The position numbers and the translations under genes were made by a program. Positions 16,641 through 26,900 of a DNA stretch of 64,000 nt are shown in pieces. Each line of letters begins with the position of its first letter. The stretch's first letter is position 1. The DNA comes from Elusimicrobiota bacterium. Lineage in GTDB: Bacteria; Elusimicrobiota; Elusimicrobia; FEN-1173; JAKLIF01. The stretch lies in NCBI GenBank assembly GCA_022709755.1, contig JAKLIF010000006.1, forward strand, positions 131,517-195,516. The letters run 5' to 3'. The notes under the pieces were generated by a model that was not told the origin of the DNA, searched no databases, and saw nothing but the letters and a program-made list of their open reading frames with translations.

Positions 16641-18623
16641 TTATTTCCGGCCGCCGAGGCGTTCCAGTCCGCGTTTCGCGTCCAGGTTGTCCGGGTTCAT
16701 CTCGGCCGCTTTCTGCCAGAGTTTGAGGGCTTTCTCTTTGTCTCCCACCAGAAGGGCTTCCAGTCCTTGTTTGTAGAGTTTGCTGGATTCCACTTTCCGG
16801 TCTTCGCCCACGCGGGACAGGATCTTCTGCAGCAGCTGGGACACTTCCGGATAGGAAGGTTTCAGCTGCAGGGCCCGGCGGAAAGAGGCGATGGCTTCGT
16901 CCCATTTGCTGTTCTGCATGGCCTTGAGGCCCGTCTCATAGTGTTGTTGCGCCATCATGTCCTGGCAGAGGGACCGATACTTTTTGGCTTCGCCGTAGTT
17001 CGGGTTCAGGCGGAGCACTTCTTCGAATTTCTCCAGGGCCGTTTCATAGCGTTTCTTCTCGAACTCTTTCATGGCCGTGCGGAACTTCTCCTGGATGGTC
17101 TCCTGGATGGCGCGGTCTTTCATCTCTTCGGCCGCCTGCACCTTGAGGCTCTTGGATTTGTCCAGCATCTCTTGGGCCTGGAGGTTCTGCGGATCCAGCA
17201 CCAGCACCTTCTGGAAGTATTCGGCCGCTTCGTCGTAGTTGCCGGCGGAGAAGTAGCGGTTCCCCACGTCGTAGAAGTTCTGCGCCACGGACCGGAACCG
17301 GTCGGCGATGCGTTTCAGGTATTCGTTGGCCGCCTCGTGGTCGGGAACCAGGCTGAGGATCAGTTCGAATTCTTTCTTGGCTTCGATCAGGGCGTCGTTC
17401 TGGAAGTGCTGCACGCCGCGCTCATAAGCCATCTGGATCTGTTTCTGGAACTCGTCCTTGCGGGCCAGCGATTCCAGCTCTTTGAACTCTTTCTGCACGC
17501 GTTTGATCAGGTCTTTGGACGCCTGATGCCACGGGGCCACGTCGAGGATGTTGGAGGCCTGCATGTAGGCATCCACGATGTATCCCTGGGCGTAGGCCAG
17601 CTCGGCTTCCTGATAGGATTTCTCGACGCGCACTTCGGTGTCGTTGGAGATGGATTTCTGACCGAACCGGTAGCTGATGCTGACGCGGTGGGTGTTGCCC
17701 AGGTCTCCGAAAGCCACGAACGCGTAATCCATGCGGATGTCTTTGTTGCCGATCCCCATTCCGTAGCTGAGCCCGTTGCCGAAATCGTTCTGCCCTTTGT
17801 AACCGAGCCGGAAGGACAGGGTGTTGAACAGGCGGTATTCCGCGCCGAAGTTCATGAAAAGGTCGTTGTCGCAGGGTTTGACGGCGTCAGCGGAAAGGAC
17901 CATGCTGTTGCCGAACATCGGGTAGGCCAGCCCGAATTTCGTCCGGGACGGCAGGGGCGAGACCTCTTTTTCGAAGGTCAGACCCGAAGAACCGATGTTC
18001 TCGAACACCAGGCCGCTCCGAAGCCCTTTCATCCAGCTCTTCTGCGATTCAAAGACGAATCCCACGTCGCCGAAGACGGCGGAGGCGGTGTTTTGATCGA
18101 GTTTTTTCTGGAGGAATTTGACGTTGATGCCGGTGTAGAGGTCGGAACGGAGCAGTGTGAAAGAGAGCCGTTTTCCCCAGCCCAGGGTGTAGAGGGCGTC
18201 GGAGACCTGCAGTTTTTCGGTGCTCAGCCCGTTGTTGTCGTAGCCGGCCACATCGCCCACGCGCACCAGGGACATCCCGGCGCCGAACGTTCCGGCCGCC
18301 GTGGGGACCCCCAGCGCCAGAACGTCCTGGGTCAGTCCCAGGAAATGCTGGTTGTGGGAGAAGACGATCTCATTGCGGTCCAGCCGGTCCAATCCCGCCG
18401 GGTTCCAGTAAAGGGCGGTGGTGTCCTCCGTGGCGGCCGTCTGCGCTTCACCCATGGCGACGGCGCGTCCACCCACCCCGATCTTCAGGAAGTTGGCTGT
18501 GGAGGTTCCGGGCCCTTTCGCCCAGCCCGACACGCTCAGAAGAGTCCCTTGCAGGATCAGGGCAGCCATCAGCCCCCATCCCGCTTTCAGGACCATCCGC
18601 ATGTCGAGTCCGAGTTTTTTCAT
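16641..18623 (-). CDS. PorV/PorQ-type outer-membrane beta-barrel protein with C-terminal TPR domain
   Basis: A 660-aa exported protein. The N-terminal signal peptide has a long hydrophobic core ending near VSGWAKG. Residues of about 40-330 match the PorV/PorQ (UPF0164/OmpP1-like) pattern: ANFLKIGVGGRAVAMGEA, then ALYWNPAGLDRL, then alternating beta-hairpins ending in HRVSISYRFG, a barrel-closing strand. From about 350 the chain is helical, with a run of TPRs from about 395 to the end (for example YFSAGNYDEAAEYFQKVLVL, NSKWDEAIASFRRALQLKPS). PorV proteins shuttle or anchor C-terminal-domain cargo at the outer membrane, while the TPRs would mediate assembly. It starts 4 bp after a small FlgD-like CTD protein that shares its domain with the larger fibronectin-type protein. 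Confidence 0.85.
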   Translation of the reverse strand: MKKLGLDMRMVLKAGWGLMAALILQGTLLSVSGWAKGPGTSTANFLKIGVGGRAVAMGEAQTAATEDTTALYWNPAGLDRLDRNEIVFSHNQHFLGLTQDVLALGVPTAAGTFGAGMSLVRVGDVAGYDNNGLSTEKLQVSDALYTLGWGKRLSFTLLRSDLYTGINVKFLQKKLDQNTASAVFGDVGFVFESQKSWMKGLRSGLVFENIGSSGLTFEKEVSPLPSRTKFGLAYPMFGNSMVLSADAVKPCDNDLFMNFGAEYRLFNTLSFRLGYKGQNDFGNGLSYGMGIGNKDIRMDYAFVAFGDLGNTHRVSISYRFGQKSISNDTEVRVEKSYQEAELAYAQGYIVDAYMQASNILDVAPWHQASKDLIKRVQKEFKELESLARKDEFQKQIQMAYERGVQHFQNDALIEAKKEFELILSLVPDHEAANEYLKRIADRFRSVAQNFYDVGNRYFSAGNYDEAAEYFQKVLVLDPQNLQAQEMLDKSKSLKVQAAEEMKDRAIQETIQEKFRTAMKEFEKKRYETALEKFEEVLRLNPNYGEAKKYRSLCQDMMAQQHYETGLKAMQNSKWDEAIASFRRALQLKPSYPEVSQLLQKILSRVGEDRKVESSKLYKQGLEALLVGDKEKALKLWQKAAEMNPDNLDAKRGLERLGGRK

Positions 18624-18627
18624 TGTA

Positions 18628-18987
18628 TTATCTCACTATGACGATTTTTCCAGTTTTCTTCTGCTCATCGCTGGAAATCACATAAAAATAAACGTCGCTG
18701 GCCAGAGGTTCGCCGTTCTTGTTCGTCACATCCCACTGAAAATTGCTGCTGAGATCGTCTTTCCGAAGTTCCTGGACCAGTTCCCCATCCACAGTCAAAA
18801 TCTTGATCGTAGCGGCCGTGGGCAGGTTCGAAAAAGTGATGTTTTTGTGCCCTTTGGCCGGGCTGAAAGGGACCGGATAAACTGTCGAGCTTTTCGCGGT
18901 CAGGACCAATGGAAAAGAGACCAACAGAAGGCTGATGAATAAACCTTCTATTTTTCTTATTTCCATTTTGAAGCCTTTTAAGTCCAT
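18628..18987 (-). CDS. Small secreted protein: signal peptide plus FlgD-like/T9SS-type C-terminal domain
   Basis: About 119 aa. After a signal peptide (GLFISLLLVSFPLVLTAKS) almost the whole mature chain is one FlgD-Ig-like/sorting-type domain: VYPVPFSPAKGHKNITF, TIKILTVDGELVQEL, WDVTNKNGEPLASDVYFYVI, ending KKTGKIVIVR. The same domain forms the last 85 or so residues of the 1,520-aa fibronectin-type protein, so this gene encodes a sorting domain without cargo. I chose ATG 18987 (AAAGGGCG ribosome site); ATG 18966 (AAAAGG) is also possible. An in-frame codon at 19041 is excluded because it lies within the -24/-12 promoter. It is followed 4 bp later by the PorV-like gene, so the pair should be co-expressed. 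Confidence 0.82.
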   Translation of the reverse strand: MDLKGFKMEIRKIEGLFISLLLVSFPLVLTAKSSTVYPVPFSPAKGHKNITFSNLPTAATIKILTVDGELVQELRKDDLSSNFQWDVTNKNGEPLASDVYFYVISSDEQKKTGKIVIVR

Positions 18988-19032
18988 TTTAATCGCCCTT
19001 TCAGTCAATTTTAATCTTCTCAACTTAATGAA

Positions 19033-19049
19033 ATGCAACATTCATGCCA
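19033..19049 (-). promoter_or_regulatory. Sigma-54 (-24/-12) promoter
   Basis: Minus strand TGGCATGAATGTTGCAT: the GG and GC pairs sit at exactly -24 and -12, and the TTGCA box is perfect. Predicted transcription starts near 19023, giving a leader of about 36 nt to the CTD-protein start at 18987. The flanking AAAACTCTCC upstream resembles that of a second element at 30097-30113. Promoters of this type need RpoN and usually an enhancer-binding activator. Confidence 0.75.
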
Positions 19050-19230
19050 GGAGAGTTTTTTCGGTATTTTTGAGATCAAAAATGCTCATGTAAAAAAGAT
19101 GAAAATAATGCACCTAAACTAGATTATTGCAATGGTTTGGCCAAAAAATAAGTTGATTATAATGATGTTTTTCAGGGGATTGGACGAGGATTATAGAAGC
19201 TAAAAAACGGATATAACATGTTTATTTGAC
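19050..19230. other. AT-rich intergenic stretch without a gene
   Basis: Between the sigma-54 element and the terminator of the fibronectin-type gene lies about 180 bp that is strikingly AT-rich compared with its GC-rich surroundings. I see no ORF or RNA gene. It is a plausible site for an enhancer-binding activator or bending protein acting on the -24/-12 promoter. Confidence 0.5.
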
Positions 19231-19263
19231 AAAAAAAACAACGAAATAGTTGATTTTTTCGTT
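19231..19263 (-). terminator. Intrinsic terminator downstream of the fibronectin-type gene
   Basis: On the minus strand AACGAAA (19257-19263) pairs with TTTCGTT (19240-19246) across a 10-nt loop and is followed by GTTTTTTTT (T tract 19231-19238). The stem is AT-rich but the T run is long; it sits 37 bp after the stop at 19300. Confidence 0.6.
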
Positions 19264-19299
19264 TAAAAAACGACTAGAAGTTGTTTATTTATGAGGGTT

Positions 19300-22200
19300 T
19301 TACTTTATGATGACGAGTTTCCCCGTCTTTTTCTGGTCTTCGTTGGAGATGATATAGAAATACACGTCACTGGCCAACGGTTCGCCATCCTTGTTCTTTA
19401 CATCCCACTGGTGGATGAAGTCGCCATCCTCTTCGCGGAGCTCTTGCACCAGTTCCCCGTTGACCGTGAGGATGCGGATGGTGGCCCAACTGGACAGGTT
19501 TTTGAAGGTGATGTTGGTGTGCCCCTTCACCGGGGAGAACGGTACGGGATACGCATACGCTTCCGACAGGTCCATGCTGGGCCCTCCGATGATCCCATAG
19601 ACGCTGAAGTGCCTGATCTTGCAGGTGATGGTTTTGTTGTTCTTGTCGATGGAACTGCTGGGCACGCGGATCCACAGTCCGTTGGTCTCATCCAGCCAGG
19701 AGATGGACAGCGATTCCACCTTGACCGGCGGTGACGTTCCGTCGACGAGGCCGTCGTTGTTGTCGTCCGTGTAGTTCATCGTCAGAGAGGCGTCTTTGTT
19801 GAATATCCCCTGCATCTTGGCCCCGCTCTCGTCGTAGATGAGGAGTTCCTTGAGGTTGATGACCTGGGCGAAAGCGCCCATCTTGGTCTGGGCGTTCTTG
19901 TTGGCGATGTCGATGTAGGTGGCGACGTTGGCCGCTCCCATGGGGTGATGTTGCGGGTCTTCGTTGATGGCCACCGAGACGTAGGTGTCCCCCCAGGTGT
20001 TTGCCGGGAAATGGATCTTGTTTCTGCCGTTGGCGCTGATGATGATGTTGACCAGTTTGGGGTCCATGAGCGTGTAAAATTTGGTATGAAGCTGGGACAC
20101 CAACGGGTTCCCGCCGAGGTCGACGACGCCGGTGGTGGTGCGGAGTTCGAAGAGATATCCGTGCGGCAGGGGATTCACGGAAGCGATTGTGGCCATGTTG
20201 TTCGACGAATTGTAGGAGATGTTGACGGGGATGGTTTGACTCATATCGTTCCCCTTGTGGTCCCGGATGGCCACGATGGAGATGTTCCCGTCGGCAAGGA
20301 TCGAGGGCTCATGCATGGGTTCGCTGAACTTGATGGTGATGGGCACGTTGATCTTGACCGCGATGTTGATGTTGCAGACCGGGATGGTCACGAACGTGCC
20401 GAACGAGACGGATTCCACTCTCGGCAACGTCGAGTCGGGCGAATGCAAATAGTTGAAACTCGTCGGCGGGTCAGACCAGTTTCCGGCGCGATCCAGAGCC
20501 CTTACTTTGAATTGGTAGGTCCCGTAACCTTGGGGGTTTGTGATGTCGGCATAGCGGTTGGTCGTATAGGTCGGGTCCGTCGTGGACGTACCGGGGTTGT
20601 CCGCCGTGTCGGTGGAGAGACTGTATGTGTAACCGACGATGGGGCTGATTGCTCCCGGAGTCCCGTTGGTCGGTTCCGTCCAGGTGAAATAGGGTGTATC
20701 GTCCGGCGTGCTCTCTCCGCTGTTGATGGGGGTGGTGTCCGTGGGGCCGTATTGGCACGAGACGGACGGAACGATGGGGAGAGTTGTATCAACCAACACC
20801 CTGAACGAATCGACGAATCCGGCCTGGCTCACGTGAAGGCCCGTCGGGTAATCGTCCCCTTTGATTCCCAGAACCCTGGCGCCTTCCGACCCCACATTGA
20901 ATCCGGACAGCGGATCTGTCGAGTTGGGTCCGCGGGACCCATCGGTCAAGTTTCCGATATCATAACCGGGCAGGATATTCCCATTCCATCCGGGTTCCGA
21001 CGTGGTCACCGGTGCCGTGGGGTTGACCTTATAATGATAGTGGTAGGATCCCGTGGCCGTGAATGAAATGATGCAGGTATTGATCCAAACATCGTTATAC
21101 TGGCTGTAGATGCCGTCATAACTCACTCCTCCGACGATCAGGTGCAGGGAGGGCATCCCGGATCCGGTCATCCTCTCTCCACCTGAACTCGGTCCCGACG
21201 GAAGTCCCGCTTCTCCCAGAGGGAGAAGCCCCTGATCCCCGTTTTGGGCGTAAGCCACGAAGGTGTAGGTCTGTCCCGTCGCCAATCCGGTGGCGATGAC
21301 CACTCCGTCGTTCCAGTCGCTGATTTCACGCCAGACGGGGACGGCTGAGTTCACTTGATAAATGTTTCCGGAGACGAGAGAACCGAGATATCTTCCGGCT
21401 TGGCCCAAGCTGTCTGGGGCCACACTCTGTATCTGGATGGCAAATCGAGTTCTATTGGGGGCGGCCGTGGGGTTGGTGGCGGAAGAAAAAACGATTTCCA
21501 GTGCCGTGTTGGATCCAATCACGTTGTTGACCTCAATCAGCGATGGGCTGGCGGCCCTGGTACGTGTTGCGGTGAAGATGGTGAAGTTTGTTTCGATGCC
21601 CTGACTGTCCCGCGATTTCGCCTGGTAACTGTAGGCCGTGTTGGTGGAAAGGTCCGTGTCAGTCCAGGAGGTCGCCGTGCTGAATCCACCGCTGTTGTGG
21701 GCGGGATCGTCCACCTGTTCGATGTAATATTCCGTGCTGGCGGGGTTTCCGTTGGGGGACCAGACGACCGTCATCGACGTAATATGGGTTGTAAAACCGA
21801 TCATCGTGGGCTGCGCGGCCCGCGTGATGGTGCTGCCGATGGTGTAGAAGTCCGTCTTGGCCCATCCGCGGTTCAACGCCGCCACGCGGAAATGGTAAGT
21901 GAAGTCGGGTTTGAGGCCGGTGAGCGTGGCGCTGGTGGCCGAGACCGTGGACGAATGGGTGACGTAAGTGTTGAAGTTCCCCCCCGGTTCGCTGGTGGCT
22001 TCGACGGAATAATAGGTCCCGCCGGGATTTTCGTTGCTGTCCCAGGCCACGGTGGCGCTGGTGGCGTAGACCGCCGGGAACGGGACGGCTGTTCCAGCCG
22101 GCGGATTGGCCATGGTGGCCCCGTAGGTGGTGATGGGCCCTTGGTCGGCTCCGTTCCCGTTCGACAGGGTGCGGACCGTGATGTAATAGGTGGTGTTGAG

Positions 22201-23862
22201 GATGAGCCCGGTGAGCGTCGCGCTGGTGTTCAATGTCGTCGATGAGGCGGCCACCGAGGTGTCGTAAGTGACTGAACTGGCCCGGACGAGATAGCGCGTG
22301 GTGGGGCCGTTGGTGTTGGCGTTCCAGTTGACCGTCATGGAGGAGGCGTAGATGGCTCCGATGGAGGCGCTGTCGGGGGCCAGGGGTTGGGTCAGGGTCA
22401 GCGTGGAAACAGACACACTGTCGACGTTGAAATGTCCGCGCGCCCATACTTTCAGGTAGTAGGTCGTGTTGGCCAGCAGGTTGGTGAAGGTGTAGTCCCC
22501 GTTGTAGGTCGTGCTGTAAGTCGTCACCGCCGTGTCGAATCCGGCGGAAGTCGATGCAGAGATGCCGTAGCGAGTGCCCACCGGGTTGTTCGTCCCGATG
22601 GTCTCGTTCCACGAAAGCTGGATGGTGTTGCTGAGCACCGTCTGGATCGTCACCCCGTCGGGTGGGACCGGGTCGGTGGCGAAGGCGCCGTAACTGTGAG
22701 GCGTAGAGCCCCTGCCGATGTCGTTGAGGGCCGTCACCCGCGCGTAATAGGTGGTGTTGGGCGTGATGCCGGCATGGGTGATGGTCGCGGTCTGGATGTT
22801 GTAGACCGTGGAGGAATAGACCACTCCGGAGTAGTCGCTGGCCGTCGACATCTCAACCCGGTAGTTGATGGCGCCGTTCATCCCCCCGTCCGACCAGGCG
22901 AAGGCCACGCTGGATACGTGGATGCCCCCCAAAGTGCCCGATACGACGGGATTGACGGCCGTCATCGTGGCTCCGAGGTTGGTGTAGACGGACGAAGTGG
23001 ATAGGTCGCTGGTGAATGATCTCGCCCGGAAGTAATAGGTGGTGTTTTTCGTGAGTCCGGCGAAGGTGGCCGAGAAGACGTCCGTGCCGGGGGCGGCGGG
23101 CTGCGTGCCGAGGATGTTCGTGAAACCGGAGTCGGAAGCGTATTGGGCCTGATATTTCATGCCGGCGACGTTCCCGTTGGCCGTCCAATTGGCCACCAAC
23201 TGACTGACAGTCACACTGGTGAAGGCCGCGATGCCCGGAGGATGGATCCCCGTGAAGGTGTAGGTGGAGTTGGAAAGGTAAGACTGGTTCTTGTCGGCAT
23301 CCCGCGCTTCCACTGCGAAGTAATACTGGCAGTCGCTGGAGAGTCCGGTGACCGTGCAGGATTCCGAATTTCCCGGGGCCTGCGGCGTCATGGTCTGGCC
23401 GAACGTGGTGGCGGCTTCGAAGTTTGCTTGGGAGGAGATTTCCGTCAAAGAATACTTGATCACGTAGGAAGACGCGGTCCCCTGGCCTCCATCGCGCCCC
23501 GGAGCTGTCCACGTCAAGGTGACCGAAAGGTCGGGTTCGACGGTGGGGTTGAGGTTGACGATGGTTCCCGGGTAGGCGTAGATCTTCATGAGTCCGGATC
23601 CGGCGGCCAGGTCAGTGCCGGTCATATCGGTGATGACGGCATCTCCGATGGACCCGTTGAGCTGGTATCCCCCGCTGGTGGCGGGGCGTCCTCCTTGGGT
23701 GATGTCTCCTCGGGTGACGCGGTATAACGACCCGACCATCTCCAGGGCCATCACGGACGAGACCATGGCGGATACGAACAGAGACAGGGCCGCAAACCGC
23801 CCGGCCCGTTTCCAGGCGTCGGTTCGGTTCAGATCGACGATGTCTCTTCCCGCTCTCGTCAT
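19300..23862 (-). CDS. Large secreted fibronectin type III surface protein with FlgD-like sorting domain
   Basis: A 1,520-aa exported protein. An N-terminal hydrophobic signal (FAALSLFVSAMVSSVMALE) follows a charged region. Residues of about 45-105 (YRVTRGDITQGGRPATSGGY) form a domain typical of such surface proteins. About eight fibronectin type III modules of 90-95 residues follow to about 850 (recurring WNAN/WSPN, SATLTGL, NTTYYxxVRA). A variable region with Ig-like folds comes next, then a Big_5/SbsA-like domain near 1190-1290 (ITIKFSEPMHEPS) and a final FlgD-like domain (YAYPVPFSPVKGHTNITF to KKTGKLVIIK). It is expected on the cell surface as an adhesin or enzyme scaffold; no catalytic site is seen. 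GGAGGG lies about 9 bp before the ATG. It starts 44 bp after the tail-fibre-like gene, in the same unit. Confidence 0.85.
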   Translation of the reverse strand: MTRAGRDIVDLNRTDAWKRAGRFAALSLFVSAMVSSVMALEMVGSLYRVTRGDITQGGRPATSGGYQLNGSIGDAVITDMTGTDLAAGSGLMKIYAYPGTIVNLNPTVEPDLSVTLTWTAPGRDGGQGTASSYVIKYSLTEISSQANFEAATTFGQTMTPQAPGNSESCTVTGLSSDCQYYFAVEARDADKNQSYLSNSTYTFTGIHPPGIAAFTSVTVSQLVANWTANGNVAGMKYQAQYASDSGFTNILGTQPAAPGTDVFSATFAGLTKNTTYYFRARSFTSDLSTSSVYTNLGATMTAVNPVVSGTLGGIHVSSVAFAWSDGGMNGAINYRVEMSTASDYSGVVYSSTVYNIQTATITHAGITPNTTYYARVTALNDIGRGSTPHSYGAFATDPVPPDGVTIQTVLSNTIQLSWNETIGTNNPVGTRYGISASTSAGFDTAVTTYSTTYNGDYTFTNLLANTTYYLKVWARGHFNVDSVSVSTLTLTQPLAPDSASIGAIYASSMTVNWNANTNGPTTRYLVRASSVTYDTSVAASSTTLNTSATLTGLILNTTYYITVRTLSNGNGADQGPITTYGATMANPPAGTAVPFPAVYATSATVAWDSNENPGGTYYSVEATSEPGGNFNTYVTHSSTVSATSATLTGLKPDFTYHFRVAALNRGWAKTDFYTIGSTITRAAQPTMIGFTTHITSMTVVWSPNGNPASTEYYIEQVDDPAHNSGGFSTATSWTDTDLSTNTAYSYQAKSRDSQGIETNFTIFTATRTRAASPSLIEVNNVIGSNTALEIVFSSATNPTAAPNRTRFAIQIQSVAPDSLGQAGRYLGSLVSGNIYQVNSAVPVWREISDWNDGVVIATGLATGQTYTFVAYAQNGDQGLLPLGEAGLPSGPSSGGERMTGSGMPSLHLIVGGVSYDGIYSQYNDVWINTCIISFTATGSYHYHYKVNPTAPVTTSEPGWNGNILPGYDIGNLTDGSRGPNSTDPLSGFNVGSEGARVLGIKGDDYPTGLHVSQAGFVDSFRVLVDTTLPIVPSVSCQYGPTDTTPINSGESTPDDTPYFTWTEPTNGTPGAISPIVGYTYSLSTDTADNPGTSTTDPTYTTNRYADITNPQGYGTYQFKVRALDRAGNWSDPPTSFNYLHSPDSTLPRVESVSFGTFVTIPVCNINIAVKINVPITIKFSEPMHEPSILADGNISIVAIRDHKGNDMSQTIPVNISYNSSNNMATIASVNPLPHGYLFELRTTTGVVDLGGNPLVSQLHTKFYTLMDPKLVNIIISANGRNKIHFPANTWGDTYVSVAINEDPQHHPMGAANVATYIDIANKNAQTKMGAFAQVINLKELLIYDESGAKMQGIFNKDASLTMNYTDDNNDGLVDGTSPPVKVESLSISWLDETNGLWIRVPSSSIDKNNKTITCKIRHFSVYGIIGGPSMDLSEAYAYPVPFSPVKGHTNITFKNLSSWATIRILTVNGELVQELREEDGDFIHQWDVKNKDGEPLASDVYFYIISNEDQKKTGKLVIIK

Positions 23863-23906
23863 GGAGGCGACCCTCCTCGAATCTTCCTGAACGTGCTAGT
23901 TCCGCG

Positions 23907-26900
23907 TCACTTGCTTTCGAAGTTCGTGAAGATCGGGGCGTTCTTGTTTCCCCGCTCCAGTTTCTCCAACAACATCTTCATCTGTATAAACTGTGCCTTC
24001 AGTTCGTTGAAGTCCTTTTCCAGCCCGACCGGGGTGACGGCTCCCCCCTTCTTCTGTGCCGCCAGCTGTTGTCGCAAGGAGTTGACCTCCTGCCGGAGTT
24101 GTTTGACTTCGTCCGACAAGTTCCGTTCTCCGATGTCGACGAAACAGAGGATCTTTCCGCTGTTCGGCCCCGCGAAATCTTCCAGGGCCACGCCGACCGT
24201 CGGTCCGGGTTCGGTGGCCTTCATGGCATACCCCGGTTTGGAGGAGGAGGTGAGATAGTCCCCTCTTTGGATCGGCCCGTTCTCGAGACAGATTTTCACC
24301 GGGACACGGCCGGCCAGGACGAGCGGTTTGCCGGGATGGTTCTTGTTGATGTCCCTCATGTGGGAGTTGATGATGAACGCGCTGGTTCCGTCGGAGATGA
24401 CCCCCAGGATCTTGGAGTCGTAAGTTCGGCGCGATTTCGCGACCTGGACGGTTTCGCCTCCGGGGCCGGCCACTGTCGTGCCTTCGTGGGAGACGACCAC
24501 CACGTCGGCTGCTTCCACATCGAGCGCGGCTTGGATGTATTCCGCAAGGTCGGGGGTCGAGGATCCGTTGACGGCCCCGGCCACGTTGAGGATGCCGGTT
24601 CCGCCCAAGCTCATGACGGCGGTGCTGGAGGCGCCGACTCTCCACCAGAACTTATCCAGCGGGTCCGAGGAGGAGAACTGGGGGGCTGTAAAATCCCAGT
24701 TGGATGTGGAGTTGTTGGACAGTCCGCCGACGAACGAGGCTCCCAGCGTCGCCACGCCGGTGTTGAGAACCTTGTAGCTTCCCCCGGTCCCGAAGAACAT
24801 GGTGCCGGAAACCATGAGGTCGTTCCCTCCGGAGACCGTGACGCTCGACGCGAAGGTCCCCGTCCCGGAAACGGACAGAGAATCGCTGACGGTCAACATG
24901 CCGCTCGAATCGATGGTCAGGGCATCTCCGCCGTCGCCGATCGTGGTGGCCGCACCGAAGTTCACGTTCCCGCCGCTGACCGTTACATCACCGCCGACCG
25001 TCAGGTTGTTCGTTCCGGATATAGACAGGGTGTCGTTGACCGTCAGCGTCCCGTTGGAGTCCAGTGTGATCGCATCCCCGGCGTCGCCGATGGTCGTCGC
25101 CGCCGAGAAATTAATGTTCCCTCCTCCTACGTTCAGGTCCGCATTCACCGTCAAACTGTCGTCGACGGTCACTGTCCCCGCGCCATTGAGCGTGAGGTTA
25201 TATGACCCGTCACCGATGGTTGTCGCCGCGCCGAAGTTTACGTTCCCGCCGTTGATGGTGAGGTCATCCTGCATCGTGAACGCGCCGGAGCCGAACGTTC
25301 CGCCGTAGACGGTGCTGGCGTTCTGCGAGTGGGTCGTGGTCGACACGGTGAGGGCGGCTCCACCGTGATAATATTCCAGGGTTCCCGCACTGGAGTTGTA
25401 TCGGATGTTCCCGACGGTCGTGCCGAGAGTGCCGGGAAGTGTCAGTCGGCCGCTGGTCCCATCGAAATTCAACGTGTCGGTGCCCGAGGCGTCCCCGATC
25501 GTCAGCGTGCCCGACGTGTAGGTGTCCGAAGTGTCCGACCGGAGGAACGATCCCGAATCGATGCTGTCCAATGTCGTCGCATCGTCGGCGGCATGGGTAT
25601 GCAGCGCGGTATCCACTCCGCCGGTCAGACCCGAGATGTCTGAGGCCGTCAGATCGTCGTTGGCACCGGATCCGAAGTCGATGCCGTTGGCCACGAGTGA
25701 TCCGCCGTTGAACACGATTCCGGCGCCGGAAGAGATCGACGAGGTCCCGCTCAGGGTCCCGTTCGAGATGGTCTTGGCGGAAAGGGTCTGGGTGTCCGAT
25801 GTGCCGACGACGCTCCCCGTGATCCCGTGGACGTTGGTGGAGTTCAACACATGGGTGGAGATATCGACCCCGTCGATCGTGACGCCGACGCTGGCAGACA
25901 GGTTCGATGTGACCGTTCCCCCCGAGATGGAGGGCGAAGTGAGGGTCTTGTTGGTCAGGGTTTGGGAATCCGTCGTGCCCACAAAGCTGCCCGTGATCCC
26001 GTGGGCGCCGGACGTGGCGCTGATATGGGTCTGGATGTTCGAATTGGCGGGCTCGTAATTGTGGACGTGGGTGGTCGAAGAGAGTGTGACCGTTGTTCCC
26101 CCCGCGTTCCTATATTGGATCCCGGAAGTGCTGTCATACCGGATCTGCCCGGCGCCGGTCAGAGGGGTCACTGTCGGCAGGTAGAGGTAGGCCGTTCCAT
26201 CGAAACTCAGCGTGTCGGTTCCTGAACCGTCTCCGATCAGAAGAGATCCTGTGATGGTTCCACCGGTGGTGTCGAGGTAACCCGTATGGGTGTGCGAGGC
26301 GTCCGAGAGCATGAGTTCTCCGCTGTCGTTGCGGAAGTAGACTTTCCTGTTCCCCGCGTTATACCGGAGTTGTCCTTCGGCGGTGGCGGCGGCGCGAGGA
26401 AGGCTCAGATAGGCCCCGGTGCCGTTGAAACTCAGGACGTCGGTGCCGACTCCATCGCCGATGACGGTGTTTCCATAGGCGGCGAGGTCGGAATAGACGG
26501 TCATGCCGGTCGTTTGAACGGTCACTCCTCCTGCGAACGTTTTGGCGCCGGAGATATCTTGAGCCGTATGGGTGGTCAGATACATGCCGGCCAGGGAATC
26601 CGATTGTCCGGAAGCATGGGTGGAGGCGTGGGCCGCCGGCGCCGCCGCGGGATGGGTGTGGAGAGTGGTGGATCCGCTCCCGGTCAGTGTGGCCAGGTTG
26701 GCATCCGTGACGTTGCCGCTGACACCGATATAGGTGCCGGCATGGGAATGAGTCGCGGTGGATACGGTGACCGTGGTGGATCCGTTGTGGTATTGGACCA
26801 GACCGGTATTATAGCGGATCTGTCCCGCCGAGGTGACGACGGACGGCAACGTCAGGTAGGCGGCGGCATTGAAACTGAGCGTGTCCGCCCCGTCCCCCAT

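Noticed and set aside
16767-18641. A 624-codon plus-strand open frame
   Set aside because: It is antisense to the PorV-TPR gene, with His/Val/Gly-rich composition and no recognisable domain.
18988-19041. Longer N-terminus (start at 19041) for the small CTD protein
   Set aside because: It would begin inside the -24/-12 promoter, upstream of the predicted transcription start, and puts a non-signal-like basic stretch ahead of the export signal.
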